In this document: piece by piece, positions 24,357 through 37,100 of the stretch
Numbering within the stretch: position 1 is the stretch's first letter
How the letters are laid out: every line of letters begins with the position of its first letter
From: Hevea brasiliensis
Taxonomy: Eukaryota; Streptophyta; Magnoliopsida; Malpighiales; Euphorbiaceae
DNA length: 64,000 nt
NCBI RefSeq assembly: GCF_030052815.1
Contig: NC_079502.1
Location: 7,468,103-7,532,102, forward strand
Direction of reading: 5' to 3'
The notes under the pieces: model-generated
The model's input: only the letters and a program-made list of their open reading frames with translations
Database searches by the model: none
Told to the model about the DNA's origin: nothing
Program-made: the position numbers and the translations under genes

Positions 24357-25048
24357 AAAGATAAATTTGTATTCTAATTTTTTTTGGTTAAGAAAATTTT
24401 TACTTCTGTCTTTGTGTGTGTGTGTGAGTGAGTGTAATTTACCTTGTTGAATAACATATTGATTTACAAAACAACTGATTCTGTAATTAGACTTGTTTAG
24501 GCATTTGGCACTTGTAGGCTTGGATGTTAAGGAGTTGCTATATAGTTCCTGATCTTATTGTTTGCAGCTTGAGGCATAGTTGCAGAAATGCTAATATGTT
24601 TACAGTTTGCTTGTCCAAGGCAAATCCTTTTAGGTTCTATGTTCTGTCCTGAAATAACCATTTTTTTAAAGCTGCTTCGTAATTTGAATACCCTATTACT
24701 TTCAGATATTAGTAGTTCATATTGTGCCAAATGGTGAACAAGGCATGCCCATGTTCTTATATGTTTGTGTAGCTTAGCGATGCTCATTTAATTATAGTAG
24801 AATACTAGAATGCTCATTTAGTCAGTGTGGCTGTTTTCTGTTTGAATCTGTTCAATTTTTCACTTGAATGGTAGATTTATCCATCATGCTATGAGGCTTA
24901 CTACATTTTCAACTTGCTGACCTGAAAATGCTTTTCCATATTGGTATTGATTTTCTTTATTCTAATATTTCTTTCTGACATTTGTTTGAGAGATTTGATA
25001 GGTTTCTGAATCAGTAGGAGGGGAAAGCTTGTAGCTACTGAGGTAGGA

Positions 25049-28000
25049 ATGCATGGATGTGGTTCAGGATCTGCTTTCCTAGTAAATGCTGAGGTCGATT
25101 CCATGGGAGGGGTTGTTGAAGGCGGAGTTGGAATTGGTATCAAGACCTCTCCGCGCCGAGCAGCAATTGAGAGAGCTCAGGCAGAGCTCAGGTCATGCTA
25201 ACATGCTCTTCTTCCTCTTTTTTTTTTTTTTTTTTTTTGTGTCTCGTAATTTTATATTCTGTTCTCAGTGATTTAGCATTTCTGATCTTATTATTTTCTG
25301 GATAAGTAAGATAAATTATTCAATTTTAACAGACAGGAGTATGATGTTCGTGAGGAGAGGAGAAGAGAGCTAGAATTTCTTGAGAAAGTATGGCAACTCA
25401 ATCTTTCTCTTAGTATTTCCATTCCCTTTTTGCAATTGATATTTTCTTTGAACATTTCCTTACCTGCAGGGTGGCAACCCATTAGACTTTAAATTTGGGA
25501 GTGCAGCTTCAGTTAGTGTCCAGTCTACTTCTCTCACTGATCATCACACAGAACATTTTGTGACTAGGTATATTCTTTTTCCTTTTCTGTCTCATGATGT
25601 TACTATTAAGCAATATATATAATTAGGCAACTGGTGCTGCACCTTATATTTCACTTTTCCATTGTTGTAATTACAGTGAAGCAAAAGGTAGTTTTGCGCT
25701 GACTGCATCACCTCCCGGGGACTCTGTGGAAAGTAGTGGCAGACCCGGGGCTCCCACAGTTTGCGAACCCAATAGTGCTGATAATTTTGATGGTGAAAAT
25801 GAAATTCTTGAAGGTGAAAGAAAACATAAACATCCCAGTAGGAGGAGTAATGTTGCTGCATCAGAACAGTCTTCCCAGATGGAAGGGACTCAAAATGCCA
25901 AGGAATCAGAAGATTCTGCTATTGTTCGCCCATATGCTAGAAGGAACAGGTCCAGACCTAATCGTGACGGTGCTCGATCAAGCTCAACTGATGTAGTTCA
26001 GAGTTCTGGTGGTTATGGATCTTTTTTCAAGGTTCATGGGGGTTTGAGGGATGTGAAGGGGTCGATATCTGGAACGATCAATCAGAAGGACCAGATTACT
26101 CCCGTTTTTCACCCCCAGTCTGCCACTTCAAATGGTGATGTGACTTCTCAGATAGAGATTACAAATACCCAGTCAAATATGGAGCTGGATGGTGCTGTAG
26201 CTCGGGAAGCAACAACCAGCCTGTCTAAAGGTAGCATCCTTGGTGATAGGTTGGATGTCTCTGAGACAAACATCTCAAAGCATAATCAACATGATCAACC
26301 ATCACAAGTTGATACTCAGAAAATACCCATCAACATGGCTTCTGGAGAGTGCAACAATGTTAGAGGAAAGGAAGAGGTAATTTCAGCTGCACCTGAATAT
26401 CCACCTGTTGCAGCTGCAGCAAAAACAGAGAATGAAAATGGTTCTTCTCAGTTAAATGGTTTCGGTGACATGAAAGGAGATGGCAATGAAGGTCAAAATG
26501 GCAATGGTGGAATAGGAACTAAGGGATTGGATTCAGAATCCTCCTCCACTCAAAACATCCAATGCGTGGATGTGCATAATGAAAGTGATTTTTGTATTAA
26601 TGGAAGGAACGATGATATTAATGGGATGCCTTTAAAACTAACATCAGAATCTGAAGGAATGCAAAATTCAGTGGCTGGTGAAATGGGAAATAAAAAGAAT
26701 GAAATCAAGGCTATGGACAGCAGTGCAGTCATCAAGAATGATAACAATTTTTTGAATCAAAATAACCTTGGTAATGGCTGTGTTGTTGAATTTGATGAAG
26801 AAATACAGGGAAGTTCTGACTTGCAAAAGGATTTGAAATGTCCTTCTAACCTTGTGGGAGTGGAGCAGAATGACATTGCTGCATCTGAAGCTGATAAAAA
26901 ATTATGTAATGTGTTGGGTGATGATGCAAATCTTAACAAAGAAATCATCTGCCCTGGTGGAGCTCAGGGATCTGTGGATATATCTATCAAAGAATTACCT
27001 GAATCTACTTTGTCAGAGAAAAATTGTTCTGCTGCTCCTGATCCTTCTGGTAGTCATTTGATAGTTGTTGACAAAGCTCATGAGGATTCTGTCTTGGAAG
27101 AGGCACAAATTATAGAGGTTGGTTCTTTATATTCTTAACAATCCTTGCTTTTAACTTGTTAAACATTGCAGGAATTCTATTTCCTTGTTCATGAAGCTTT
27201 AAATATCTGTTATAACTTGTAATGTGGTAAACAGGCTAAACGTAAGAGGATTGCTGAGTTATCTGTTGGAATTGTACCCTTGGAGAGCCACCGAAAATCT
27301 CACTGGGATTTTGTGCTTGAAGAAATGATGTGGTTGGCAAATGATTTTGCACAGGTCTGACTCTGTTGATAAATGTTACAGTTAAAAATTTCTTGTGCTC
27401 ATTGTTACTCATTCTCTTCGAAACCTTTTTCTTCCATTCTGGGAGAGTTATCTTGTTCTCTTTACCTAGGATCTGTATTCAACTTCATCTCTCGTTAATT
27501 TTCTCAGTTGTTTGCTATTTGCTTGTAGGAGCGTCTATGGAAAATGACTGCTGCTGCTCAAATATGTCGCCGCGTTGCTTTTACCTCTCGGTTGAGAGTT
27601 GAAGAACAGAATCAACAATGGAAGCTTAAAAAAGTTGCTTATTCTCTGGCAAAGGCTGTCATGCAGTTCTGGCATTCAACAGAGATGGTTCTAAAGAAGG
27701 ATAGCCAAAGTGTTAATTTGGCAAACTGCAAGCAGGATTCAAGGAGGTTTGATGGGAATGAATTTTCCAAGGACAAGTTCACAGAACTTGATAAGGTGGT
27801 ACTTTGTTACCTCATTGAGCGATTGATAATCATTTTTTTCATATGTACCCACCTACTAGCTGTCCTTTTTAATTTTTTTTCTTCCTTCCTGTTTCAGTGC
27901 TATAGTATCATTATTTATGATAACAATAATAATGATCTTTTAATTTTCAAATTTGTTTTTTCTCGAACCTTTTAATTGAAGTATGAAGATAGTTTTCTAA

Positions 28001-29873
28001 TGTGCAGAGGAGGCATTTATTAATATGTTGAACTTATCTAAATTTGGTTTATGTTTGATTTGGGATTTCTCTTGGTTGAACAACATCTTGTGAATGTGCT
28101 TTAAGATCCATAGTTGAGTTTGTAAGTGCATTATGATCCAGAAGTGGGTTGGGTTTTAAGCTTCTGTGTAACAAATTATTGACTTTGCTTTTGATCTTTT
28201 GGTTATGAATAGGAGGCATGCAAAGAGTTAGAGATACAAAATCCTGGAAAGAATTTTGCATGTCCGATTCAGGGATATGCTATAAGATTTTTGAAATGTA
28301 ACAGCTCTGTGGTTCCTTCTCTTCAAGCAGAAGCACCAGCAACACCTGATAGAATAGCCGATTCAGGCAATATTGGAACTTCATGGGAAGATCACCTGAC
28401 AGAAGTATGGGCTTGCCTTATATATTCTCCTTATAACATTAATTTTAATTGTTAAAGTTAGTGTCTGCTATCCCATTATCTTCTTTTAGATGCATGTGGT
28501 TCAGTTGCTGTTTGCTATACCTTGTAGTTGTTGATCTCTGATGATACTGTATGATTTGCTTTAGCATACATATAAACTTGGTTTCTCATAACTCGTTCAT
28601 CATGCATTGAACTTATTTATTTGGCAGGAAAGCCTATTCTATGCAGTCCCGTCCGGTGCAATGGCAACCTACAGAATCTCTATCGAATCTCATTTGGTAC
28701 AGTGTGAGGTAAATAAATAACTTCAATGTTATTTTTATTATGCTTTCATTTGCTTTTCCCTTGTTATAAAGACAATTTATGCGAATTAGAAGAAAAGTAT
28801 ATTGAAGATATTTTTATTGCTCAGCTAAATGCCTTTACATTTGCGTTGGTGAACCCACATTTTTCTGCCATTCCGGGAGATATGTTGTTGGTTTATGAGA
28901 AAATGGAACTGGCATTAATTATGGACCAAACTGTTTATAAATTCTCCAATCTTCAGTTCTTTCCTTTTCGTTTCCTTATTTTATTGTTCATTCTTGTTCA
29001 TTGAAGTGATTTTGTTCTCCTTTCAGAAGACTGGCAGTAGCATGCAAGAGGAAGTTGATACATCGATGTATGATGCTGCTACAGGTAATGTTAAAGCTAT
29101 TTTATTTTTAAATATGAATTGCTTCTTAAATACTCGTGTTTTTTACAAGTTCATTATCAACTTCAGAGTTTGGATATCATGAGAGTGCATATGATGAGGA
29201 GGAAGGAGAAACAAGTACATATTATTTGCAAGGAGTTTTTGAAGGTAGCAAGGCAACAAAACATGACCAAAAGAAAAGGAAAAACTCTATGAAGTCTTCT
29301 GAAAGATCATATGAATTGGGACCTGATTTGCCATATGGATACTGCACAACTGGGTCTCAACAAAATACTTTGATGGGAAAAAGGCCTGCCAATAATCTTC
29401 ATGTTGGTCCAATTCCAACAAAACGTGTCCGCTCTGCTGCTTCTAGGCAGAGGTTTACAAGTCCCTTTAGCGCTGGAGTTGGTGGGGGTCTGCAGACTCT
29501 AGCAAAGACAGATGCTTCAAGTGGAGATACTAGTTCTTTTCAGGATGACCAGAGTACCTTGCATGGCGGATCCCAAATCCAGAAGAGTGTGGAGGTTGAG
29601 TCAATTGGGGACTTTGAAAAGCAGTTACCATATGACTGTGCTGAGACATCAATGAAACCAAAGAAGAAGAAGAAGATTAAGCATTATGTGGTATGTGTGG
29701 AGATTCTTATATTTCAAGAGATACTGTGAACTTATTCCTAGTGAAGTAATGAATTTTTCTGTACGTTTTATTTCTGAACTGCTGGTTGAGTTGCATGTTT
29801 TGGGTTGCAGGGTCCCACTTATGAGCAGGTTTGGCATCTGGATTCCACTGTTCATAATGAACAGGTGATTAAG

Positions 29874-29911
<38 letters not shown>

Positions 29912-30086
29912 TTAAGCTATTTGAACTTTTATTTGTTTGTTCTCTTTTAAATGATTGATGTCTTGTGAACTTCTAGAGAAAATCAGAAAAATAAGATGAG
30001 CTTCAAGTAATATTTAAAAATTCTTTTCACAGTTTATTTATTAAAAACAAATGTGTTCTCAGTATGTTAGATGACTTTCTTGGGTT

Positions 30087-30148
<62 letters not shown>

Positions 30149-31232
30149 GAACTGCTCTCAAACAAAGTTGAATGGCGAAAAAGAATTCATATAGTTGACT
30201 CTAATTCGTTTGGGATTAAGGCTTAGTTGTTGTTGTGTTTGTAGTGAAAAAGTTCAAAAGCCTTTGGTTTTCATCTATTAATCATATATTTATGAAGATT
30301 GATTTGATATGTTTTGGTAGAATGATTCCTTGAAAATTTTGACCTTGATCTTTTGCTTATTTAGAAGGTGTATTTTTAATATTTATATTGTTTCTTGTGA
30401 GGTATCTTATGCAGTTAGGTATAATGGATGGCCAAATATTTTTGATATGTTAAGTTTAAAAGTTGTAAGAATTTCTATATGTAGGAAGAGAGTGAAAGAA
30501 TGTGTATTTTGGTTGATACATATTAAAGTGTTCATTGTTGCTTGCGAGGATAGCAAATGACTCACAATATAACTTTTCTTGTTGGGACCCATGCTATTAG
30601 CTTTTTAATGAAATTTAGTTTAAAGAAAAAAGAGATAATTCATTATTGGTAGGAGGCATCGTAGAGAACCTTGGGGTAGAACCTTTCTTGTTGGAACCCT
30701 TGCTATAAGCTTTTTAATGAAATTAGTCTAAAGAAAGAAGCGATAATCATTAATGATGGGAAGCATTGCAGAGAACCTTGTGGTGATTTGAGAAAATGAT
30801 TATTATTCATTCAAGGATTGGCTACTATTAGATTGTGATTTGTGAGAATTTTTGGGTTAGAAATACATTTAATAGGTCAAGTCTTCTTTTTATTTAATTT
30901 CGGGGAGTGTAAAATTTACCAATAGACCCCTTGCTTGAGAGAAGTCACATAATTAATATGCAGTTGCTAGTTAAATCATGCACTCAGTCCACAGTTGATG
31001 GTATAGATTAGTAGTTTGAGGCTGGTGAGCTGTAAAGAAGTAAGCTTTTTTTTTTTTTGTTATTGTGAAGGGCAGGGGAGTTTTTATTTTGAAAGGAGCA
31101 AAAGGGGTGAGTAACCTAGTTTACTGCTACATTTCCTCCCTTAGTAGTTGAGGTGAACATTGTTGTAACAAAGTCATCTATTCATTTTTTTCCATGCATC
31201 TTTACTGTATTTATTCATCTGGTAGATGCAGC

Positions 31233-31280
<48 letters not shown>

Positions 31281-32196
31281 CCCTTGTGTATTTTCCAAGT
31301 TCCTGTGTTTCCAAAATTGTCTAAAAGTAGTTTATTTTTTGATGGTGGTTTTCTACTTGCAGAGGGATAATTCCAAGAAGAGATTGGATAGTCATCATTT
31401 TGACTCTAATGGTGCTAGTGGTAAGGTCCTTTCTCATTTCATATTAGTTGAGATGTTATTTAACAGATATGCGCGGCGTTTTAAGTTCTTACATTTTCAA
31501 ATGTTTTCTTTTTAAGGTTTATTATATGGGCAACATACTGCGAAGAAGCCAAAGATACTTAAGCAATCACTAGATGGTGCTTTTGACAATATGGCTCCAA
31601 TGAGTGGTTCGATTCCTTCTCCCGCTGCTTCCCAAATGAGTAATATGCCCAAAATCATAAAATTTATTACTGGCCGTGACAGGGGTAGAAAACCCAAATC
31701 ACTGAAGGTAAACTTTGATGTGGTTATGGCTATGTGTTCTCAACTTTTCAATTTTTCTAGGTGCCTTATTCTGGTTTGAACATCTCACCTCTGCAGGCGC
31801 CTGCCGGGCAGCCAGGTTCTCGAAGTCCATGGTCACTTTTTGAAGACCAGGTTGGTTTACTTTGGGTATCTTTGTAGTATCTGTTATTCTGTGGTCATCA
31901 AAATTGTGGTTACCTAATGATATGTTTGTTGACTCAGGCACTTGTTGTCCTTGCACATGATATGGGTCCTAATTGGGAGCTTGTAAGTGATGCCATTAAC
32001 AGCGCCCTTCAATTTAAGGTAAATTGTGTGCCTTCAAATTTCTTTCGCACTTGCATTCTTGGGATAAATTTCAGTTTCAGGTCATTATAGATGACAGTAT
32101 ATATCATTTTCTTGTTGCTGCAAAATTAGTTAATTCTCATTCTCTTACGCAAACAGTCTTTTTTCTTCTAGATATTCAAGCAAATTTTCTCTGTTT

Positions 32197-32227
<31 letters not shown>

Positions 32228-35200
32228 GTATTTTTTTTTCCATTGGTTCTTCAACATGTCCAGTGTATATTCCGCAAGCCAAAAGAGTGCAAAGAACGTC
32301 ACAAAATTTTAATGGATAAGGGTGCTGGTGATGGGGCTGATAGTGCTGATGATTCAGGGTCTTCTCAATCTTATCCATCAACTTTGCCTGGCATCCCGAA
32401 GGCAAGATCTTGACAGACAGTTTCTCCTCTCATTAGTAAACAACATTTATTTATTTGTTTATGTAAGACATGTTTCCTGCTTTGCTGATTTATATTGGTG
32501 GATTACATGCAGGGCAGTGCCAGACAGTTATTTCAACGTTTGCAAGGGCCAATGGAGGAGGATACTCTCAAGTCTCATTTTGAAAAGATTATTATGATTG
32601 GGAAGAAGTACCTTTACAGGAGGAGTCAGGTTTGTCTATGATCCAAAGTGTGTATGTGTGAGAAGATCAATATCATGTTGCTTGTTCATTGATACCTACA
32701 CTAATACTTCTGTTCCAACATAAAATCCAATTGCGCTTTATTTTTTATTTTTTATTTTTTTTCATAGCCATATAGTAGCTTGTTATTATTTGTCACCTCA
32801 ATTTTTAAATGATGACAACTCTTGACACATTTTCTTCATATTTATCCCATGGTTTTTAGATTGCAAGGGCTTAATGTAAAGTGATCTGATCTAATATACA
32901 AATATTTTATCATTTGTCACGTGGTAACAGTATAATGTTAAAAAACTTAGATAAAGCATATGAAAACAGTAAAATATGTTCGAGTGTTGTTTATGTGCCC
33001 TAAACAGATGCTTGAACGTTTGAAATTGTTCAATGCTTGCTTTGTTTCTGCTTACCTTCATTTTACAAAATTTTTTCTTGACTATGATTTTGGGTTTGTC
33101 TTTATCGTGAAGAATGATAACCAGGATCCTAAACAAATAGTACCAGTTCACAGTTCTCATGTTAATGCCCTTGAACAAGTACCCACAAACAAAAATGGAG
33201 GTGTTTTGACGTAAGTGTTCTTGCTCTGTCACATATTTATTGCCTGGGCTCCTATGTATTATACTTACCGGTGTTTATTTATCTTGACAAGTTTCCTATT
33301 CCTGTTTATATTTCTTGTCATGTGTATGAGTGCTCATCTCATGCAAGCAATTGCATTATTATTTTGTTGTATGGATGTAGGCCCCTTGATATCTGTGATG
33401 CATCAAGCCCAGATATTCTTCCCATTCATGCTAGTGGTTTATCCACGCCAAATCAAGGTGCTGTAGGATCAATGCTTCCTATTTCTGGGACAAACTCTTC
33501 TCTGCAAGTACCTCCTGGTGTGGTTCTTGGCAATAACTCGTCACAACCTGGGCCACTTAATGCTCCCATCAGGTGGTATTGCTTGACGTTGCTATTATGT
33601 GTGTATCAGTGTTTTAAGTAGTACTCTTGTCATGAAATTCTAATTCTCTATACTTGGATGTGGTGTCATTATACTCTTTTCAGGGATGGTAGGTACAGTG
33701 TTCCAAGAACATCTTTACCAGTTGATGAGCAGCAGAAAATGCAACATTATAATCAAATGCTATCTAACAGAAGTTTGCAGCAGTCTAACTTACCTGTTTC
33801 TGGGGCTCTTTCTGGAGCTGATCGTCGTATTCTTCAGGGTGGAAATCCTGTGGGCATGATGTCTGGGATGAACAGAAGCATGCCACTGTCTAGGCCAGGC
33901 TTTCAGGGAGTGGCCTCATCATCGATGATGAATTCCACTAGTATGCTTTCCTCAGGTGTGGCTGGGATGCCAAGCCCTGTAAGTATGCAATCTGGAAGTA
34001 GTTCTGGTCAAGGGAATTCAATGATGAGATCTCGTGAGGCTTTGCACCTGATGCGGGTAAGTTCTTTCATATATACATGTTTGCTTGTCTGTGAAGTTTG
34101 TTGAGTGTGCCTGTTTTGTGTTATCCTATGTCCTGACCTACAATGATGGCTGCCACAATTTTATGATCTTTTTTCATTTTAATTATGATTTGATTTCCCT
34201 TGTTATAATTTCTAGGTCTTAGAATATTAATGTGGGTATACAAGGTAGCTTAGTGGTATTGCCCTCTCTTTTCTATCGAAATTCATCAATGAATATTCCT
34301 GATGGTTTTTGTGCTCTCATGCTATAATTTCCGTACTTATTCTGTTTCGTAATAGTGCATCAGTGCTTTAATATTATGTGACAAAAGCATTTACTTTTGT
34401 CAGACTGGCCATAACTCAGAGCATCAAAGACAAATTATGTCTCCTGAACTTCAGATGCAAGGAAACAGCCAAGGGATTCCTGCTTTTAGTGGGTTGACTT
34501 CTACTTTTGCTAATCAGACGACCCAATCGGCTGTGCAGGCGTATCCTGGCCATCCCCAGCAGCAGCATCAAATGCCTCCACAACAATCTCATGTGATTAG
34601 CAATCCTCATCTTCAGGGTGCCAATCATGCTACAGGACAGCAGCAAGCATATGCAATCCGTTTTGCTAAAGAAAGGCAAATGCAGCAGCGGCTTCTGCAG
34701 CAACAGCAGTTTGCTTCATCTGGTGCCTTGATGACACATGTCCAACCTCAGCCCCAACTCCCCATGTCTTCATCTATGCAAAACGGTTCCCAGGTTCAGC
34801 CACAAACTTCATCACAACCAGTATCACTTCCCTCATTAACACCTTCTTCTCCTATGACTCCCATATCAGTACAGCAGCAGCAGAAACATGCCTTGCCACA
34901 TCACGGGATCAGTCGGAACTCTCAAACTGTTGCCAGTGGGTTGACCAATCAGATGGGGAAACAAAGACCACGGCAGCCACAGCAACAACAGCAGTTTCAA
35001 CAGTCTGGCCGGATCCATCCTCAGCAGCGACAACACTCACAATCTCCCCAGCAGGCTAAACTTTTGAAGGGAATGGGAAGAGGGAATGTGGTGGTGCATC
35101 AGAACCTTCCCACTGATCATTCTCATTTGAATGGCCTATCCGTGCCTTCAGGAAATCAAAGTGCAGAGAAAGGAGAAAACATCATGCACTTGATGCAAGG

Positions 35201-36095
35201 TCAAGGCTTATATTCAGGTACTGGCTTGAGTTCAATACAACCATCTAAACCATCGGTTGCTTCTCAATCCTCGAACCAGTCTCAGCCGCAGCAAAAGCTA
35301 TTTTCTGGCTCAGCGCCACCTTCATCGAAGCAACTGCAGCAGATGCCTTCTGATTCTGATAATAACTCTCAAGGTCATGTTCCATCAGTAACTGGTCATG
35401 CACTTTCTGCTGCACATCAAGCTCTTCCAGCAGGCATTATTGCTTCCAACCATCAGCATATGCAGCCACAGTCACAAACACACCAGAAGCAGACTGGTCA
35501 AGCTAAACCAACAGTTCAAAGAATGCTTCAACAGAGCCGTCTGTTGAATTCTGATCTGCCAACCAAGTCGCAAACTGATCAGAGTCCTAAAGAACAGCAG
35601 GCGGCAAGCAATGTTTCACAGATGGGCAAAAGTACAACCACATCAATTTCTCAGGCCTGTAATGATCCAGCTAATGTGGTTGTTTCTTCTTCTGTTGTTT
35701 CTCAGTGGAAACCATCTGAGCCCTCATGTGATTCTGTTGTGACAAATCCAGCCTCTCAAGTGGGTTCTATTGGGAGCCCACCTCTTACAAATTCAGCTGG
35801 AAGTGAGGCAGTGGCATCTGTCAACCAGGGTTTAGGCCAGAGGCAGTTATCAGCAGGCTTGCCCCAACATGGGAGTGCTGGAGCACAGTGGCAGCAGCAG
35901 CCACAGTTATCACAATCAAGACTGCAGCAACCATCACAACCACCCTCTTCTCAACAACTGTTTCAGGTACAAGAGCTGCAGCGGCAGCAGGAACAGCAGT
36001 CACCTCGGCAACAGTACTCTCAGCAGCAAACACAGCATCTTCAATCAGCACAAGGAAATATTTATATCAGGTCTCCCAATTCTCAGCTGGAATGA
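25049..36095 (+). CDS. EAF1B: EAF1-like chromatin scaffold (HSA + SANT), NuA4/SWR1 type
   Basis: A nuclear scaffold of the histone acetyltransferase/remodelling assembly, related to Arabidopsis EAF1A/B and animal p400. There are 21 coding exons: 25049-25191, 25333-25387, 25470-25567, 25677-27117, 27235-27354, 27529-27795, 28213-28404, 28628-28708, 29027-29084, 29167-29690, 29811-29864, 31363-31420, 31517-31707, 31797-31850, 31938-32018, 32264-32401, 32513-32629, 33113-33210, 33381-33572, 33684-34056 and 34404-36095. They stay in frame for about 2008 residues, near the family's usual length. The start MHGCGSGSAFLVNAEVDSMG is characteristic. The HSA helix region is at about 580-666 (KRKRIAELSV, HWDFVLEEMMWLANDFAQER), which binds actin-related proteins. 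The SANT/Myb domain is at about 1100-1157 (SPWSLFEDQALVVLAHDMG, CKERHK). The C-terminal 560 residues are Gln/Ser/Pro-rich. All introns are GT-AG except the one after 32401, which uses GC. Confidence 0.92.
30155..30245 (+). mobile_element. SINE-like 3' end fragment in EAF1 intron 11
   Basis: The text ATGGCGAAAAAGAATTCATA, then TCGTTTGGGATTAAGGCTTA, then GTTGTTGTTG resembles the 3' end of plant tRNA-derived SINEs of the TS type, which end in TTG repeats. No A or B box is seen upstream, so this is a truncated copy. It follows a (CT)n-(TA)n run at 30089-30149. Confidence 0.45.
30573..30790. repeat. 109-bp tandem duplication in EAF1 intron 11
   Basis: TTTCTTGTTGGxACCC is followed by GCTATxAGCTTTTTAATGAAA in both units, starting near 30574 and 30683. 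Similarity continues to GAGAACCTTG at the end of each. The copies differ at about 15-20% of positions. Confidence 0.7.
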
Positions 36096-37100
36096 AGCAA
36101 TCTAACAGATTGAGCTGTTCCTGAACCAGCTGGTGCTGCTAAGACTTGGGTTTGCATGCCCTTATAGCAGCAATGTACAGGTATTCGTCTCCCCTCGACC
36201 CCCAAAAAGAATTAAGCTCAAGTTAACCAATCAGATGAGTTGGGTTTTATTATTAAGCAAAATTCTATTATTAGCTCTGATGGTTCTTTAAACTACTTGG
36301 CATCTTATAAAATTGTTCATATGTTGCTGACACTGTAAGCTCTTGTTTTTTTGTGAGAGTGAATGTCTTTTGTTTATCAGTCTCTTTTGGTGCTCCCTAA
36401 CTGAAGTCAATTATTCTAGAACTTTCATATTCTTTTGGTTTTGTTCTTTCAAATGAGATCAAATTTTTAGTTTCTTCTAGGCAATTTGGAATTGGTTTTA
36501 ACAAGCATTCAGGAGATTGCTGGTCTTCTGACTAACTTTTTTTTTTTTTGGTAGCTTTCTTGAAGTACATTTATATTGACTTCTTTATAGGCTTTTTTGT
36601 TTTTGTTTTTTTTGTTTTTTTGTTTTTTTTTTTTTTTTTCTGGGAATCTCAAATGGTTTTACTTGGTAAAATGGAGTAGTCTAATGATGCTGTGGTTTTC
36701 ACGCAGATGAGGCTGACTACTAACAAGGGCATTGCAAAAGGGAAAGAGGTGGTGATTGTTATTTGCAGATTTTGTTAAAATTTACTGAAGAGATGTCTAC
36801 GGGCCAAATTTTTTTTCCCTTTTATCTTTTTTTTTTTTTTTATCAAAATTTGGGGAAATCATGTAAATTACCACTTGTCTAGAGCTTTTGGAAGATGGAG
36901 ACGGATATAGGTATGTGTACAGGGTCTCATCTCTCCAGTTCTTTTTTACTTTTCCCCGCCAATGGCCTGGTTTCCGTGCTCATGTGCAGAGGGGCCTGTT
37001 TCTTTTTTGCGCCCCATTAGGTTAGTGCATGTGTTTGTTACAGTTGCAGATGACGTTGGTAGTGATCATTGTTATGGGCAAAAGCCTCCTGAAATTTTGT
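36096..37100 (+). other. 3' untranslated region of the EAF1-like gene
   Basis: After the stop at 36095 a good donor (GTACAG|GTATTC, 36180/36181) and acceptor (TTCACGCAG|ATGAGG, ending 36706) suggest a 526-bp intron in the 3' untranslated region. It contains long T-rich tracts. The transcript probably ends around 37100-37400. No other gene is seen. Confidence 0.45.

Larger units (their letters stand above)
23060..25048 (+). promoter_or_regulatory. 5' leader of the EAF1-like gene, with leader intron
   Basis: The leader appears to begin near a (CTT)n run at about 23082-23110. A donor TTCAG|GTGATT at 23508/23509 and an acceptor near 25001-25014 would remove a leader intron of about 1.5 kb and bring the ATG at 25049 close to the first exon. 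The intron holds a (CT)n run at 24313-24355. The exact transcription start and acceptor cannot be fixed by eye. Confidence 0.5.
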
